A DNA stretch of 64,000 nucleotides from Cellulomonas sp. PhB143 (GCF_003752595.1 NZ_RKIJ01000009.1:186001-250000); one strand, 5' to 3'; counted from the stretch's first letter, positions 27,816 to 37,056 are shown. Numbers and translations: made by a program. Notes: generated by a model not told the origin, from the letters alone.

Positions 27816-30376
27816 TGGTCCGGATCACCCTGGCCCAGATGCGGCGCAGCATCGGGCGCCTCAGCGGCGCGGGCATCGCCGTGCTCATCGGGACGGCGTT
27901 CGTCACCGCGACCCTCCTCGCGGGGGCCGTCATCAACGCGACGATGGTCGGCACGGTCGCCGCCCGCTACGCCGACGCCGACCTGGTCGTCTCGACGGAC
28001 GACGGGTCCGCGGTGCCCGTCGACCGGGTCGCGGGGGCCGACGGCGTGGCCGCGGCCGAGCCCGTGAGCACCGGCTACGTCGAGCTCGGCTCGGGCGCCC
28101 GCACCACCTATCAGGCGGTCGTCGCCACCGACACCGACCGGGCGTTCGACCCGCAGTCCCTCACGGCGGGCGCGCTGCCCACCGCGGACGACGAGATCGC
28201 GCTCCCGGCCGACCTCGCCGACCGGTTCGGCCTCGGGACGGGCGACACGATCACGGCCACGACGTGGGTCTACGACGCGTCCGACGACTCCGACCCCGGC
28301 ACCGAGCAGCACGAGGACCTGACGGTCGTCGGCCTCGTGGACGACCCGCGCGGCGCGTTCTCCGAGACCGGCGGCGCCGCCGTCGTCACCCCCGCGGCGC
28401 TGACCCGGCTCGCGCCGGACGCGGAGCGGAGCGAGGCGGTCGTCGCCCTGGACGACGCCGCGGACCCCGCCGCCGCGACGGCGGCGATCGAGGCCGCCGT
28501 GCCCGACGCCGCCGTCCGGACCACCGAGGCGGTGGCCAAGGACAAGGCGGCGTCCATGACCGGCGACCAGGACGTCTTCACGTGGCTGATCCTCTGCTTC
28601 GCGGCCGTCGCGCTGGTCGTCGCCGCCCTCGTCATCGCCAACACCTTCCAGGTGCTCGTCGCCCAGCGCGCGCGCACGCTCGCGCTGCTGCGCTGCGTCG
28701 GTGCCGACCGCGCCCAGCTCGCGCGGTCGGTGCTGCTCGAGGCGTCCATCCTCGGGGTGGCCGCCTCCGTCGCGGGGATCGTCGTCGGCGCCGGGCTGTG
28801 CCAGGCCGCGCTGGCGGTCGCGGGCCGGTTCGACCTCGGCGTCCCGCTCCCGGCGACCGTCTCGGTCACGGCGGCGGCGGTCCTGGTCCCGCTCGCCGTC
28901 GGCACCGCGGTCACCGTCGTCGCGTCCCTCGCCCCTGCCCGCGCCGCCACCCGCGTGGCCCCGCTCGAGGCCCTGCGCCCGGCGGCCGCGCCGTCGGGCG
29001 CCCGCTCCGGGGGCCGGGTCCGGCTCGTGGTCGCCGCCCTGCTCGTCGTGGGCGGGGTCGCCCTGCTCGCCGGCGGGGTCCTGCTCGGGGCCCACGACCT
29101 CGTCGGCCCGGGCCTGGCCGCCGGCGTGCTCGGGGGCGCGGCGTCGTTCGTCGGCCTCCTCGTCGGTGCGGTGTTCTGGGTGCCGCGGCTGGTGGCGCTC
29201 GTCGGGCGCATCGCGGCGCGCACGGGCGCGAGCGGGTCGCTCGCCGCGGCGAACACCCTGCGCAACCCGCGGCGCACCACCGCCACGAGCGCCGCCCTGC
29301 TCATCGGGGTCACCCTCGTGACGATGATGTCCACGGGCGCCGCGAGCGCCCGCACCTCCCTGACCTCGGAGCTCGACGCGCACTACCCCGTCGACGTCGA
29401 CGTGCAGGGCGACCGGGCGCAGGTCGGCGCGGGCTCGGCCGACGACGCCGCGGCCCTCACCCCCGAGCACCTCGCGGCCGTCGGCGCCGTCGACGGGGTG
29501 AGCGACGCCGTCGCCGTGTCCGGGGTGACCGCGGACGTCACGCTGAGCGGCACGAGCGCGAGCGTCTCGCTGCTCGCCCTGCCGGCGTCGGACGCCGCGC
29601 GGGTCCTGCGCGACCAGGACGCGGCCGCCGCGTTCGAGGCGCTGACCGACCGCGACGTGCTGCTCACGCCCGGGGACGCGAAGGGCTACGACGTCACGGA
29701 CGGCGACACCGTCACGGTGACGGGGGCCCGCGGCCCGGTCGACCTGACCGCGCGCGTCGTCGACGTCGCGTCCGAGGGCTCGACCCTGTACGTCACGCCC
29801 GCGACGCTCGGGTCGATCGATCCCGGCGCCGCGACGTCCGACCTGTGGGCACGGGTCGCGGACGACGCCGACCCGCAGGCGGTGGTCGGCGACGTCCAGG
29901 ACGCGGTCGACGACGTCCCGGTCGCCGTCGTGAGCCCCGTCGCGGAGCGCGCGAGCCTGCAGTCCGCGATCGACACGATGCTGGCCGTCGTCGTCGGCCT
30001 GCTGGGCGTCGCGGTGGTCATCGCGGTCGTCGGGGTGGCGAACACGCTCTCGCTGTCGGTGCTGGAGCGGCGCCGGGAGTCGGCGACGCTGCGCGCCATC
30101 GGGCTCTCGCGGGGACAGCTGCGCGGGATGCTCGCCGTCGAGGGGGTGATCGTCGCGCTCGTGGGCGCCGTCGCCGGCTCCGTGCTGGGGGTCGCCTACG
30201 GGTGGGCGGGGTCGGCCGTCGCGCTGTCGGTGATGGGCGACGTCGCCCTCACGGTGCCGTGGCGCGACCTCGGGATCGTCCTCGTCGTCGCGGTCCTCGC
30301 CGGGCTGGTCGCGAGCGTCGTCCCGGGGCGGACGGCGGCCCGCACGTCGCCCGTCGCCGCGCTCGCGGTGGACTGA
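27815..30376 (+). CDS. FtsX-like ABC transporter permease
   Basis: An 853-residue permease with the FtsX-type layout of about ten transmembrane helices. One N-terminal helix (MVRITLAQMRRSIGR then a hydrophobic run), a first extracytoplasmic domain, and an FtsX core with FTWLILCFAAVALVVAALVI and RARTLALLRCVGADRAQLAR come first. Two middle helices, a second extracytoplasmic domain and a second FtsX core (MLAVVVGLLGVAVVIAVVGV; ESATLRAIGLSRGQLRGM) follow. Such transporters expel or sense amphiphilic peptides or act on lipoproteins. The second half is followed by a 98-bp gap to the EccC-like gene. Substrate unknown. Confidence 0.93.
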   Translation: MVRITLAQMRRSIGRLSGAGIAVLIGTAFVTATLLAGAVINATMVGTVAARYADADLVVSTDDGSAVPVDRVAGADGVAAAEPVSTGYVELGSGARTTYQAVVATDTDRAFDPQSLTAGALPTADDEIALPADLADRFGLGTGDTITATTWVYDASDDSDPGTEQHEDLTVVGLVDDPRGAFSETGGAAVVTPAALTRLAPDAERSEAVVALDDAADPAAATAAIEAAVPDAAVRTTEAVAKDKAASMTGDQDVFTWLILCFAAVALVVAALVIANTFQVLVAQRARTLALLRCVGADRAQLARSVLLEASILGVAASVAGIVVGAGLCQAALAVAGRFDLGVPLPATVSVTAAAVLVPLAVGTAVTVVASLAPARAATRVAPLEALRPAAAPSGARSGGRVRLVVAALLVVGGVALLAGGVLLGAHDLVGPGLAAGVLGGAASFVGLLVGAVFWVPRLVALVGRIAARTGASGSLAAANTLRNPRRTTATSAALLIGVTLVTMMSTGAASARTSLTSELDAHYPVDVDVQGDRAQVGAGSADDAAALTPEHLAAVGAVDGVSDAVAVSGVTADVTLSGTSASVSLLALPASDAARVLRDQDAAAAFEALTDRDVLLTPGDAKGYDVTDGDTVTVTGARGPVDLTARVVDVASEGSTLYVTPATLGSIDPGAATSDLWARVADDADPQAVVGDVQDAVDDVPVAVVSPVAERASLQSAIDTMLAVVVGLLGVAVVIAVVGVANTLSLSVLERRRESATLRAIGLSRGQLRGMLAVEGVIVALVGAVAGSVLGVAYGWAGSAVALSVMGDVALTVPWRDLGIVLVVAVLAGLVASVVPGRTAARTSPVAALAVD

Positions 30377-30462
30377 GCCGCCGCGGCACCGCGCCGCGCC
30401 TGTGGATGCCGACGGGGTCCACAGGCGCGGCCGCGGGCCGGGCGTCCGACCGCGCGGCCCGC

Positions 30463-30468
30463 CAGGCT
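30463..30468 (+). promoter_or_regulatory. -10 hexamer of EccC-like gene, leaderless type
   Basis: CAGGCT, 6 bp (CCAGCC), then the GTG at 30475. The first base deviates from TANNNT, but the spacing is identical to that of the other leaderless genes. Confidence 0.45.
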
Positions 30469-30474
30469 CCAGCC

Positions 30475-33400
30475 GTGAGCACCGCGACGAGCACCACCGA
30501 TGCCGGCGGTCCGGCGCGCGCACCCGAGGTCCATGCCCGGGACGTCCGGGTCACGGTCCGCCCGCAGGAGGACGTGCTGCTGCCCGCCGGCCGCCGGCTC
30601 GGGGAGCTGCGCCGCGACCTCGCCCGCGTCCTCGCCCGGCCCGAGCTGCACCATGACGCGCTCGTCGCGCTCGGCGACGCCGCCGTGCCGCCGACGCCGC
30701 TCGCCGACGACCAGGTCGTCGGCGTCCACCCGCTCGTCCCGGGCGCGACGCTCACCACGTGCCCCCGCCCCGCGGCTCCGCCCGGCCCGGCCGACGGGTC
30801 CGGCGTGCTCGCCGCGGCGTGGCACGTCGCCGTCGTCGCGGGGCCCGACGCCGGCCACCTCCTGGCCGTCCCCGCGCGGCGCACCACCCTCGTCCACGGG
30901 ATCCGGGTCCGCGCGGGCCGGCGCACCGTGCGGGTCCTCGACACCGGCCGCGCCCGGTGGGTGCGCGGCGACCGCGGCCGGAGCCGCCGGGCGGCGCCGG
31001 GGTCCCGGTGGCGGCCGGGGCGCGAGCTCCTCGTCGACGGGGCGGTCCTGCGCCTGCGCGTCCGGCCCGACGTGCAGGCGTGGGGCCTGCCCGGCCGCGC
31101 CGCGGACGCGGCGGACGCCGCGGGCCCCGACCGGGCCGGCGGGGGCGGGACGGCGCCGGTCCACGCATCGGCGCCGGCGGGCCCCGGGGTCTCGACGCTG
31201 CTGACGACGGCGCTCGTCCCCGCGGCGGGCTCGGCCGCGCTCGCCGTCGCGCTCGGGCACCCTCTGCTGCTGCTCGTCGCGCTCGTGGGACCGCTCGTCC
31301 TGCTCGGGCCCCGGGCGGCACGCGGGCTGCGCCGACGCCGCGAATCCGACACCGGCGCGCGCCCCGCCGCCCCCTCCCCGGGCCGGGACGGGACGGCACC
31401 CCTCGCGGAGCCGGCTGACCTGCTGCTGACCGCGCTCGCGTCGGCGCACGGTGCCGCGTCGCCGCCGGGCGCGCCCCGGCCGCCGGGCGCACGCGTGCCC
31501 GCCCGCGTGGCCGGCGCGCTGCCGGACCGCTCCGTCGCGGTGCTCGGACCGCACGCCCGGGGCGTCGCCCGCGCCCTGGTCGCGGGGCTCGTGTGCGAGG
31601 GCGCGCACGTCGTGTGCGCCGGCTCGGCCGCCCTCGGGTGGGCGTGGCTGCGCTGGGTCGGCGGCCGCCGGGCGCGCGGCGTCCCGCCGGCCGCGGACCC
31701 GGCCACGGTCCTCGTGGTCGACGACGACGACGACCTCGCGCGCTCGTCCGCGCTCGTCCGCTGGCGTGAGGCCCGCCCCGGCGCGACCCTCGTCGTGGTC
31801 GCGCGCCGGCCCGACCAGGTGCCGGCGTGGTGCCGCACGGTCGTCGGCACGGGCGACCCCGTGCACGCCGGCACCGTGCACGCCGGAACCGTGCCCACCG
31901 GAACCGTGCCCACCGGAACCGTGCCCACCGGAACCGTGCCCACCGTGTCGTGGACGCTGCCCGGGGGTCGCCGCGCGACAGGCCGGCTGGGTGCGGTGAG
32001 CGCGGCGTGGGCGGAGTCGTTCGCCCGGTCGCTGGCCGGGGCGAGCGCCGCCGGGCGTGGCCCGGCCGTCCTCCTCGCCGGCCCGGCCGTCGTCGCCGGG
32101 ACGCCGGGGGACGACGCGGCCGCCGCCGAGCCCGCCGACCCCCGGATCCCCCGGCAGGTCTGCCTCGCCGACGTCCTCGACGCGCCGGACCACCCGGACG
32201 CGGGGTGGGTGCGTGCACGCTGGGCACTGGCGCGCGACGAGCGCGGTCTCACGGTCCCGCTGGGCCGGACGGCGGCGGGCCTCCTCACGCTCGACCTGGC
32301 CGCCGGGCCCCACGCGCTCGTGGCCGGCACCACGGGCGCCGGGAAGTCGGCGCTGCTCCGCTCGCTCGTGCTCGGCCTCGCGCTGCGCTACCCGCCGGAC
32401 CGGCTCGCGCTCGCGCTGGTCGACTTCAAGGGCGGCACGGGCTTCGGCCGCTGCGCGACGCTGCCCCACGTCGTCGGCACGGTCACCGACCTCGACCCCG
32501 GCTCCGCCGCGCGGGCGATCACCGGGATCCGGACCGAGCTGACCCGGCGCGAGCGCGTCGTGGCACGCCACGGCGCGACGCACCTCGACGAGCTGCCGCC
32601 CGGGACGCTCCCGCGCCTGGTCGTCGTGATCGACGAGTTCCGGGCGCTCGCCGAGGACCTGCCCGACCTCCTCCCCTCGCTCCTGCGGCTGGCGGCCCAG
32701 GGACGCGCGCTCGGCATGCACCTCGTGCTCGCGACGCAGCGGCCCGCGGGCGCGGTGAACGCCGAGATCCGGGCGAACGTCCCGCTGCGCATCGCCCTGC
32801 GGACCGTGGACCGCGCGGACTCGAGCGACGTCGTCGGCGTGCCCGACGCGGCGCGCATCTCCCCGTCCACGCCCGGGCGGGCGGTCGCGCGCACCGACGA
32901 CGCGGCGGCGGTGGCGTTCCAGTGCGCGCTGGTCGACGGCCCGCGGCGCCGCGCGCGGCCCGGGGTACGCCGGGCGCCCGGCTGGGCGGCACGCGCCCCG
33001 GGTGACCTCACCGCCGATCCCGACACGCTCCGCGACGCTCCCCGCGGGGACCTCGACCTCGTCGCCCTCGTGCGCGACGCCGCCCCGCGGCCCGGCGCCG
33101 CGCCCCCGGCCCGGCCCCTCTGGGCCCCGCCCCTGCCCGGCGCGCTGGACCTGCGCGCCCTGGCCGCGCACCCGCGGGACGCGGACGACCTGCCGCCCGG
33201 GACCGTTCCCCTCGCCCTCGGGGACCGGCCCGCGCAGCAGCGCCACGTCGTCCTGGGCTGGCGGCCGGGCTCCGGCCCGCTCGGGATCCTCGGCCGGCCC
33301 CGGTCCGGGCGGACGACCGCGCTCGCCTCGCTCGCGCACGGGCTGCTCGCCGCGGGCCACCACGTCCACGCCGTCGCCGGACCGGGGCTCCGCTCCCTGC

Positions 33401-34500
33401 TCCCCGTGTCACCGGGGCTGGGCACCGTCCTCCCGCCCGACGACGTCGCCCGCCTCGCCCGCCTCGTCGACCTCCTCCTCGCGACGGGCGGGCAGGGCCC
33501 GCGGCCCGTCCTGCTCGTCGACGACCTCCCCGTGCTGCTCGAGCAGCTCGCCACCGTGCCCGGCGGGCCGGAGCTGGTCGACGCCCTGCTCCGCGCGGGC
33601 ACGCCGCTGGCGGTCACCGGCACCGCGTCAGCGCTGCAGCGCTGGGTACCGGCCCTCGGCGCGCGCCTCGTCCTCGGCTCAGCGGACCGGCACGACGACG
33701 TCGCCGCGGGGATCCCGGCGGCGCTCGCCGGTCAGGGCGGGCCGCCCGGGCGCGGCGTGTGGATCTCGCGCGCGGAAGACGTCCCGGCCACGGCGTGCCA
33801 GGTGGCGCGCCCGGGCCCAGGACCCGGTCCGGGACCCGTCCCGGGCGCCCGCCGGGGCGCCGGGGCGCCGCCCGCACCGACGCGGCTCGCCGCCGTGCCG
33901 GAGCGCGTCGAGGCCGGTGCCCTGCCCCGGGACGGGCGCGGCCTTGCCGACCGGGTGGTCCTCGGCCTCGGCGGCGACGCCGCCGGCCCGGTGACGCTGG
34001 ACGTCGCGGCGGGCGCCGTCGTGGTCGGGGCCCCCGGCTCAGGGCGGACCACGGCGCTCGGCGTCGTGGCCGCGGCCCTCGCGCGCGACGGCCGGCTCCT
34101 CGGCATCGTGGGCGACCTCCCCGGGCCGCGGTGGCCGGACGCGGCATCCGACCGGGCACCCGCCGTGGTCACCGGCGTGCTCGTCGTCGACGACCTGGAC
34201 CTGCTGGCGCTGCGCGACCCGGACGGGGCGGAGCGGGTCGCGGCCCTGGTGCGTCAGGGGGTGGGCGTGGTCGCGGGGACGACGCCCGCCGCGGTGCTCG
34301 GCGCCCACCGCGGTGCGCTGGCGGAGCTGCGCGCCGCGCGCCGCGCCCTGGTGCTCGGACCGCCCGAGCGGGGCCTGCTCGAGGTCCTGGGCGCCCGCCC
34401 GACGCCGGCGTCGGCCGTCGTCCCCCGCAGGCCCGGCCGCGGGGTGCTGCTCGACCGGGGGTCGGTCACCCACCTGCAGGTCGCGACGTCCCCGCCGTGA
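30475..34500 (+). CDS. orphan EccC/FtsK-SpoIIIE-like multi-ATPase membrane protein
   Basis: A 1341-residue protein. An N-terminal ubiquitin/FHA-like part (to about residue 225) precedes two closely spaced transmembrane helices near 240-285 and a variable region with a 15-bp coding repeat. FtsK-type ATPase 1 has an intact Walker A GTTGAGKS at 618-625 and Walker B VVVIDEF near 720. ATPase 2 (GRPRSGRTT, about 940) and ATPase 3 (GAPGSGRTT, about 1185) have Arg for the catalytic Walker A Lys, so only the first is likely to hydrolyse ATP. This resembles type VII secretion EccC/EssC, yet no WXG100, EccB, EccD or mycosin gene lies in the window. Leaderless GTG start. Transport or DNA translocation roles remain open. 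Confidence 0.85.
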   Translation: MSTATSTTDAGGPARAPEVHARDVRVTVRPQEDVLLPAGRRLGELRRDLARVLARPELHHDALVALGDAAVPPTPLADDQVVGVHPLVPGATLTTCPRPAAPPGPADGSGVLAAAWHVAVVAGPDAGHLLAVPARRTTLVHGIRVRAGRRTVRVLDTGRARWVRGDRGRSRRAAPGSRWRPGRELLVDGAVLRLRVRPDVQAWGLPGRAADAADAAGPDRAGGGGTAPVHASAPAGPGVSTLLTTALVPAAGSAALAVALGHPLLLLVALVGPLVLLGPRAARGLRRRRESDTGARPAAPSPGRDGTAPLAEPADLLLTALASAHGAASPPGAPRPPGARVPARVAGALPDRSVAVLGPHARGVARALVAGLVCEGAHVVCAGSAALGWAWLRWVGGRRARGVPPAADPATVLVVDDDDDLARSSALVRWREARPGATLVVVARRPDQVPAWCRTVVGTGDPVHAGTVHAGTVPTGTVPTGTVPTGTVPTVSWTLPGGRRATGRLGAVSAAWAESFARSLAGASAAGRGPAVLLAGPAVVAGTPGDDAAAAEPADPRIPRQVCLADVLDAPDHPDAGWVRARWALARDERGLTVPLGRTAAGLLTLDLAAGPHALVAGTTGAGKSALLRSLVLGLALRYPPDRLALALVDFKGGTGFGRCATLPHVVGTVTDLDPGSAARAITGIRTELTRRERVVARHGATHLDELPPGTLPRLVVVIDEFRALAEDLPDLLPSLLRLAAQGRALGMHLVLATQRPAGAVNAEIRANVPLRIALRTVDRADSSDVVGVPDAARISPSTPGRAVARTDDAAAVAFQCALVDGPRRRARPGVRRAPGWAARAPGDLTADPDTLRDAPRGDLDLVALVRDAAPRPGAAPPARPLWAPPLPGALDLRALAAHPRDADDLPPGTVPLALGDRPAQQRHVVLGWRPGSGPLGILGRPRSGRTTALASLAHGLLAAGHHVHAVAGPGLRSLLPVSPGLGTVLPPDDVARLARLVDLLLATGGQGPRPVLLVDDLPVLLEQLATVPGGPELVDALLRAGTPLAVTGTASALQRWVPALGARLVLGSADRHDDVAAGIPAALAGQGGPPGRGVWISRAEDVPATACQVARPGPGPGPGPVPGARRGAGAPPAPTRLAAVPERVEAGALPRDGRGLADRVVLGLGGDAAGPVTLDVAAGAVVVGAPGSGRTTALGVVAAALARDGRLLGIVGDLPGPRWPDAASDRAPAVVTGVLVVDDLDLLALRDPDGAERVAALVRQGVGVVAGTTPAAVLGAHRGALAELRAARRALVLGPPERGLLEVLGARPTPASAVVPRRPGRGVLLDRGSVTHLQVATSPP
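31861..31945 (+). repeat. 15-bp coding tandem repeat in EccC-like gene
   Basis: Five full copies and one partial copy of a 15-bp unit (GTGCACGCCGGCACC or GTGCCCACCGGAACC) encode VHAGT/VPTGT pentapeptides in a linker. Copies 3-5 are identical, so recent slippage is likely; length may vary between strains. Confidence 0.9.
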
Positions 34501-34909
34501 CCTGGACGACCGGCCGCAGCATCAGAGCGACCAGCACCACCGCGGCGACGACGACGGCCGGCACGCCCCACGCGGGGGCGCCGCCCTGCACCGCGGTCAC
34601 GCCGACGATCCCCTGCAGGAGCTGCCACGTGGCGACCGGGGCACGCCCGGCCCGCCTCCCGCGCAGCAGGGCGCGCGTGCAGCCCGCCAGGATCGCCGCG
34701 AAGCCCAGGGCGAAGACGCACAGGCCGAGCGCGAGCCCCACGGACACGTCGTCGCCGCCCACCACGCGCCACAGGGCGTAGCCCGCGGCGGCGACGAGGG
34801 CCGCCACCTCCAGCGCGGCCCCCGCGACGACGACGCGCAGCCCGGCCGGCGCGCGGCGGAGCCCGGGCGCGCCCGAGGGCTCGGCGGCGGAAGGGGAGGT
34901 GGGTGGCAC
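34466..34909 (-). CDS. small membrane protein of unknown function
   Basis: A 147-residue protein with four hydrophobic segments: about residues 27-48 (RVVVAGAALEVAALVAAAGY), 54-76 (SVGLALGLCVFALGFAAILA), a weaker one near 95-110 and 113-133 (WGVPAVVVAAVVLVALML). I start it at the GTG at 34909, because TATCGT lies 7 bp upstream; a GTG at 34936 is an alternative nine codons longer. The last 35 bp overlap the end of the convergent EccC-like gene. The position next to whiB1 matches an integral membrane protein I recall near whiB1 in mycobacteria; homology is inferred from context only. Confidence 0.7.
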   Translation of the reverse strand: MPPTSPSAAEPSGAPGLRRAPAGLRVVVAGAALEVAALVAAAGYALWRVVGGDDVSVGLALGLCVFALGFAAILAGCTRALLRGRRAGRAPVATWQLLQGIVGVTAVQGGAPAWGVPAVVVAAVVLVALMLRPVVQVTAGTSRPAGG

Positions 34910-34916
34910 GGGCAGC

Positions 34917-34922
34917 ACGATA
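34917..34922 (-). promoter_or_regulatory. possible -10 hexamer of small membrane protein gene
   Basis: TATCGT on the minus strand, 7 bp before the GTG at 34909. Confidence 0.35.
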
Positions 34923-34936
34923 CGCCTGACCTGCAC

Positions 34937-35160
34937 CGACGCCGAGGTGTGATTGACGCCTCAGCGTTTACCTGCAAGAAACATCCCCGTCACCCCTTGT
35001 GCGCCCCAGGGCGAGATGTGAACCTAGACGAAGAGCTTTTCGACCCCCTTCATCCCCCTCACGATCCTCGAGCACGGCCTGACGCGCCCCGAGACCCTGG
35101 GCGCCCCGGGCCCGCGCGCCCACGGGCTGCGCCGGGGCTCGATCCCGACAAGGAGAAGCC
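34937..35160 (+). promoter_or_regulatory. long upstream region of whiB1
   Basis: A 224-bp gene-free region before whiB1. It has a TTGACG at 34954-34959 with AAGAAA 17 bp downstream as a possible promoter, and a second candidate -10 TAGACG near 35025. The strong site AAGGAG is 6 bp before the ATG. A long, partly AT-richer leader fits a heavily regulated gene. Neither promoter can be chosen from sequence alone. Confidence 0.4.
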
Positions 35161-35409
35161 ATGGACTGGCGCCACGAAGCAGCATGCCTCGACGAGGACC
35201 CTGAGCTGTTCTTCCCGATCGGGAACACCGGCCCCGCCCTCATGCAGATCGAGGAGGCGAAGGCCGTGTGCCGTCGCTGCCCGGTGACGGACACCTGCCT
35301 GAAGTGGGCGATCGAGTCCGGTCAGGACGCCGGCGTCTGGGGCGGCCTCTCCGAGGACGAGCGTCGCGCGCTCAAGCGCCGCACGGCCCGCGCCCGCCGC
35401 GCCGGCTGA
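35161..35409 (+). CDS. whiB1: WhiB1-type iron-sulfur transcription factor
   Basis: An 82-residue Wbl protein whose sequence is nearly that of mycobacterial WhiB1. It begins MDWRHEAACLDEDPELFFPIGN, has cluster cysteines at 9, 37, 40 and 46, then SGQDAGVWGGLSEDERRALKRR. WhiB1 is an essential NO-sensing [4Fe-4S] protein in M. tuberculosis that binds the primary sigma factor. AAGGAG lies upstream of the ATG. The gene faces pdtaS tail to tail across a terminator-like hairpin, the same neighbour as in mycobacteria. Confidence 0.97.
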   Translation: MDWRHEAACLDEDPELFFPIGNTGPALMQIEEAKAVCRRCPVTDTCLKWAIESGQDAGVWGGLSEDERRALKRRTARARRAG

Positions 35410-35442
35410 CCCACCGCCTGCCGCGACCCGAGGTCGCGTCGC

Positions 35443-35474
35443 ACGGGCCGTCGTCCTGCGGGACGGCGGCCCGT
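35443..35474. terminator. bidirectional terminator-like hairpin between whiB1 and pdtaS
   Basis: 14-bp arms (ACGGGCCGTCGTCC and GGACGGCGGCCCGT) with one mismatch and a 4-nt loop lie in the 102-bp gap between the convergent genes. No T-run. Confidence 0.65.
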
Positions 35475-35511
35475 CGTCGTCCCCCGCAGGCCGGTCACAC
35501 GGGCAGGCTGG

Positions 35512-37023
35512 TCATGCGGGCCCCGAGACCGCCTCGCCCCGCGGGTCCTTGAGCAGGACGTCGAGCCGGACCTCGGTGCCGCCGCCCTCGCGCACGGCCC
35601 ACTCGATGGACCCGTGCAGCTCGTTGGTCACCAGCGTGGAGACGATCTGGGTGCCGAGCCCGCGCTTGCCCCGGGTGGGGTCCGCCGGAGGCGCGTCGAC
35701 GCGCGCGCTCATGCCCACGCCGTCGTCCGCGACGACGACCCGGACGGTGCTTCCGTCGCGGTCCGCGGAGATGGTCACGGTCCCCGTCGCCCGCCCGGAC
35801 AGGCCGTGCTCGACGGCGTTGGTCACGAGCTCGGTCAGCACCAGCGCCAGCGGGGTCGCCACCTCGGCGGGCACCATGCCGAAGCTGCCCTCGCGCACGG
35901 TGTGCACGCTCGTGTCCGCGGAGGCGACGTCGGCCGCGAGGCGCAGCGCCCGCCCGACCATGTCGTCGAACTCGACGACCTCGTCCAGGGTCTGCGAGAG
36001 GCTCTCGTGCACGAGCGCGATGGTCGCCACCCGGCGCATCGCCTCCTCCAGCGCCGCCCGGGCCTCCGGGACGTCCATGCGCCGGGCCTGCAGGCGCAGC
36101 AGCGCGGCGACCGTCTGCAGGTTGTTCTTCACGCGGTGGTGGATCTCGCGGATCGTCGCGTCCTTGGTGATCAGCTCGCGCTCGCGCCGGCGCAGCTCGG
36201 AGACGTCGCGGCACAGCAGGACCGCACCGATCCGCTGGCCCGACTCCGTCAGCGGCATCGACCGCAGCGACAGCGCGACCCCGTGCGACTCCAGGTCCGT
36301 GCGCCACGGCGCCCGGCCCATGACCACGAGCGGCAGCGACTCGTCCACCGGGCTGAGCTGCTCGACCAGGTCCGTCGTGACCTCGATCAGCGCGCGCCCG
36401 ACCAGGGGCCCGATCACGCCGAGGCGGTGGAAGCAGCTCAGGGCGTTCGGGCTCGCGTAGAGGACCTCGCCCTCGGAGTTCAGGCGGATCAGCCCGTCCC
36501 CCACGCGCGGCGCGCCGCGCCGCGAACCGGTGGCCGCGTGCGCCATGGGGAACTCGCCGCGGGAGATCATCGCGATGAGGTCGTCGGCGGACTCGACGTA
36601 GTTGAGCTCGAGGCGGCTCGGCGTGCGCCCGCTGCCGAGGTTGGTCTGGCGGGCGACGACGGCGATCGCCCGGCCGTCGTGCACCACCGGCACGGCCTCC
36701 TCACGCACGGCGTACGCGCCGAACCAGCGCGGCTCGCGCGAGCGCTGCGCGGTGAGCTCGACGAGCGCCCGGCGCAGCTGCGGGAGCTGGCCCTCGGGCG
36801 CCATGGAGCCGACGATGTCGTCGTAGTGCACCGTGGCCCCGGTGCTCGGCCGGCACTGCGCGACGGCGACGAACCCGTGGTCGTCGGTCGGCATCCACAG
36901 GACCAGGTCTGCGAAGGCGAGGTCGGAGATGACCTGCCAGTCGCCCACCAGGAGATGGAGCCACTCGTTGTCGGCGTCCGACAGCTCGGCGTGGCGGGAG
37001 ATGAGGTCACTCATGGCAGACAC
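35512..37023 (-). CDS. pdtaS: PdtaS-type soluble sensor histidine kinase
   Basis: A 503-residue cytoplasmic kinase. An N-terminal GAF-like domain (WQVISDLAFADLVLWMP) and a PAS domain (GLIRLNSEGEVLYASPNAL) precede a HisKA_2 motif, REIHHRVKNNLQTVAALLRLQARR, with the phosphoacceptor His, and an HATPase_c domain with LTELVTNAVEHG and GKRGLGTQIVSTLV. In mycobacteria PdtaS signals to the RNA-binding ANTAR regulator PdtaR; no pdtaR is in this window. I use the GTG at 37023, 7 bp after TACCCT; an ATG three codons later (37014) is the alternative. Divergent to DUF2505. Confidence 0.93.
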   Translation of the reverse strand: MSAMSDLISRHAELSDADNEWLHLLVGDWQVISDLAFADLVLWMPTDDHGFVAVAQCRPSTGATVHYDDIVGSMAPEGQLPQLRRALVELTAQRSREPRWFGAYAVREEAVPVVHDGRAIAVVARQTNLGSGRTPSRLELNYVESADDLIAMISRGEFPMAHAATGSRRGAPRVGDGLIRLNSEGEVLYASPNALSCFHRLGVIGPLVGRALIEVTTDLVEQLSPVDESLPLVVMGRAPWRTDLESHGVALSLRSMPLTESGQRIGAVLLCRDVSELRRRERELITKDATIREIHHRVKNNLQTVAALLRLQARRMDVPEARAALEEAMRRVATIALVHESLSQTLDEVVEFDDMVGRALRLAADVASADTSVHTVREGSFGMVPAEVATPLALVLTELVTNAVEHGLSGRATGTVTISADRDGSTVRVVVADDGVGMSARVDAPPADPTRGKRGLGTQIVSTLVTNELHGSIEWAVREGGGTEVRLDVLLKDPRGEAVSGPA

Positions 37024-37030
37024 GCCCACC

Positions 37031-37036
37031 AGGGTA
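37031..37036 (-). promoter_or_regulatory. -10 hexamer of pdtaS, leaderless type
   Basis: TACCCT on the minus strand, 7 bp before the GTG at 37023. It lies back to back with the DUF2505 promoter, 20 bp apart, so the two promoters probably compete. Confidence 0.5.
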
Positions 37037-37056
37037 CGCACGCCGCGCGGCCCGGC

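Noticed and set aside
30475-34500. Complete type VII secretion locus
   Set aside because: No WXG100, EccB, EccD, EccE or mycosin gene is found within the window.
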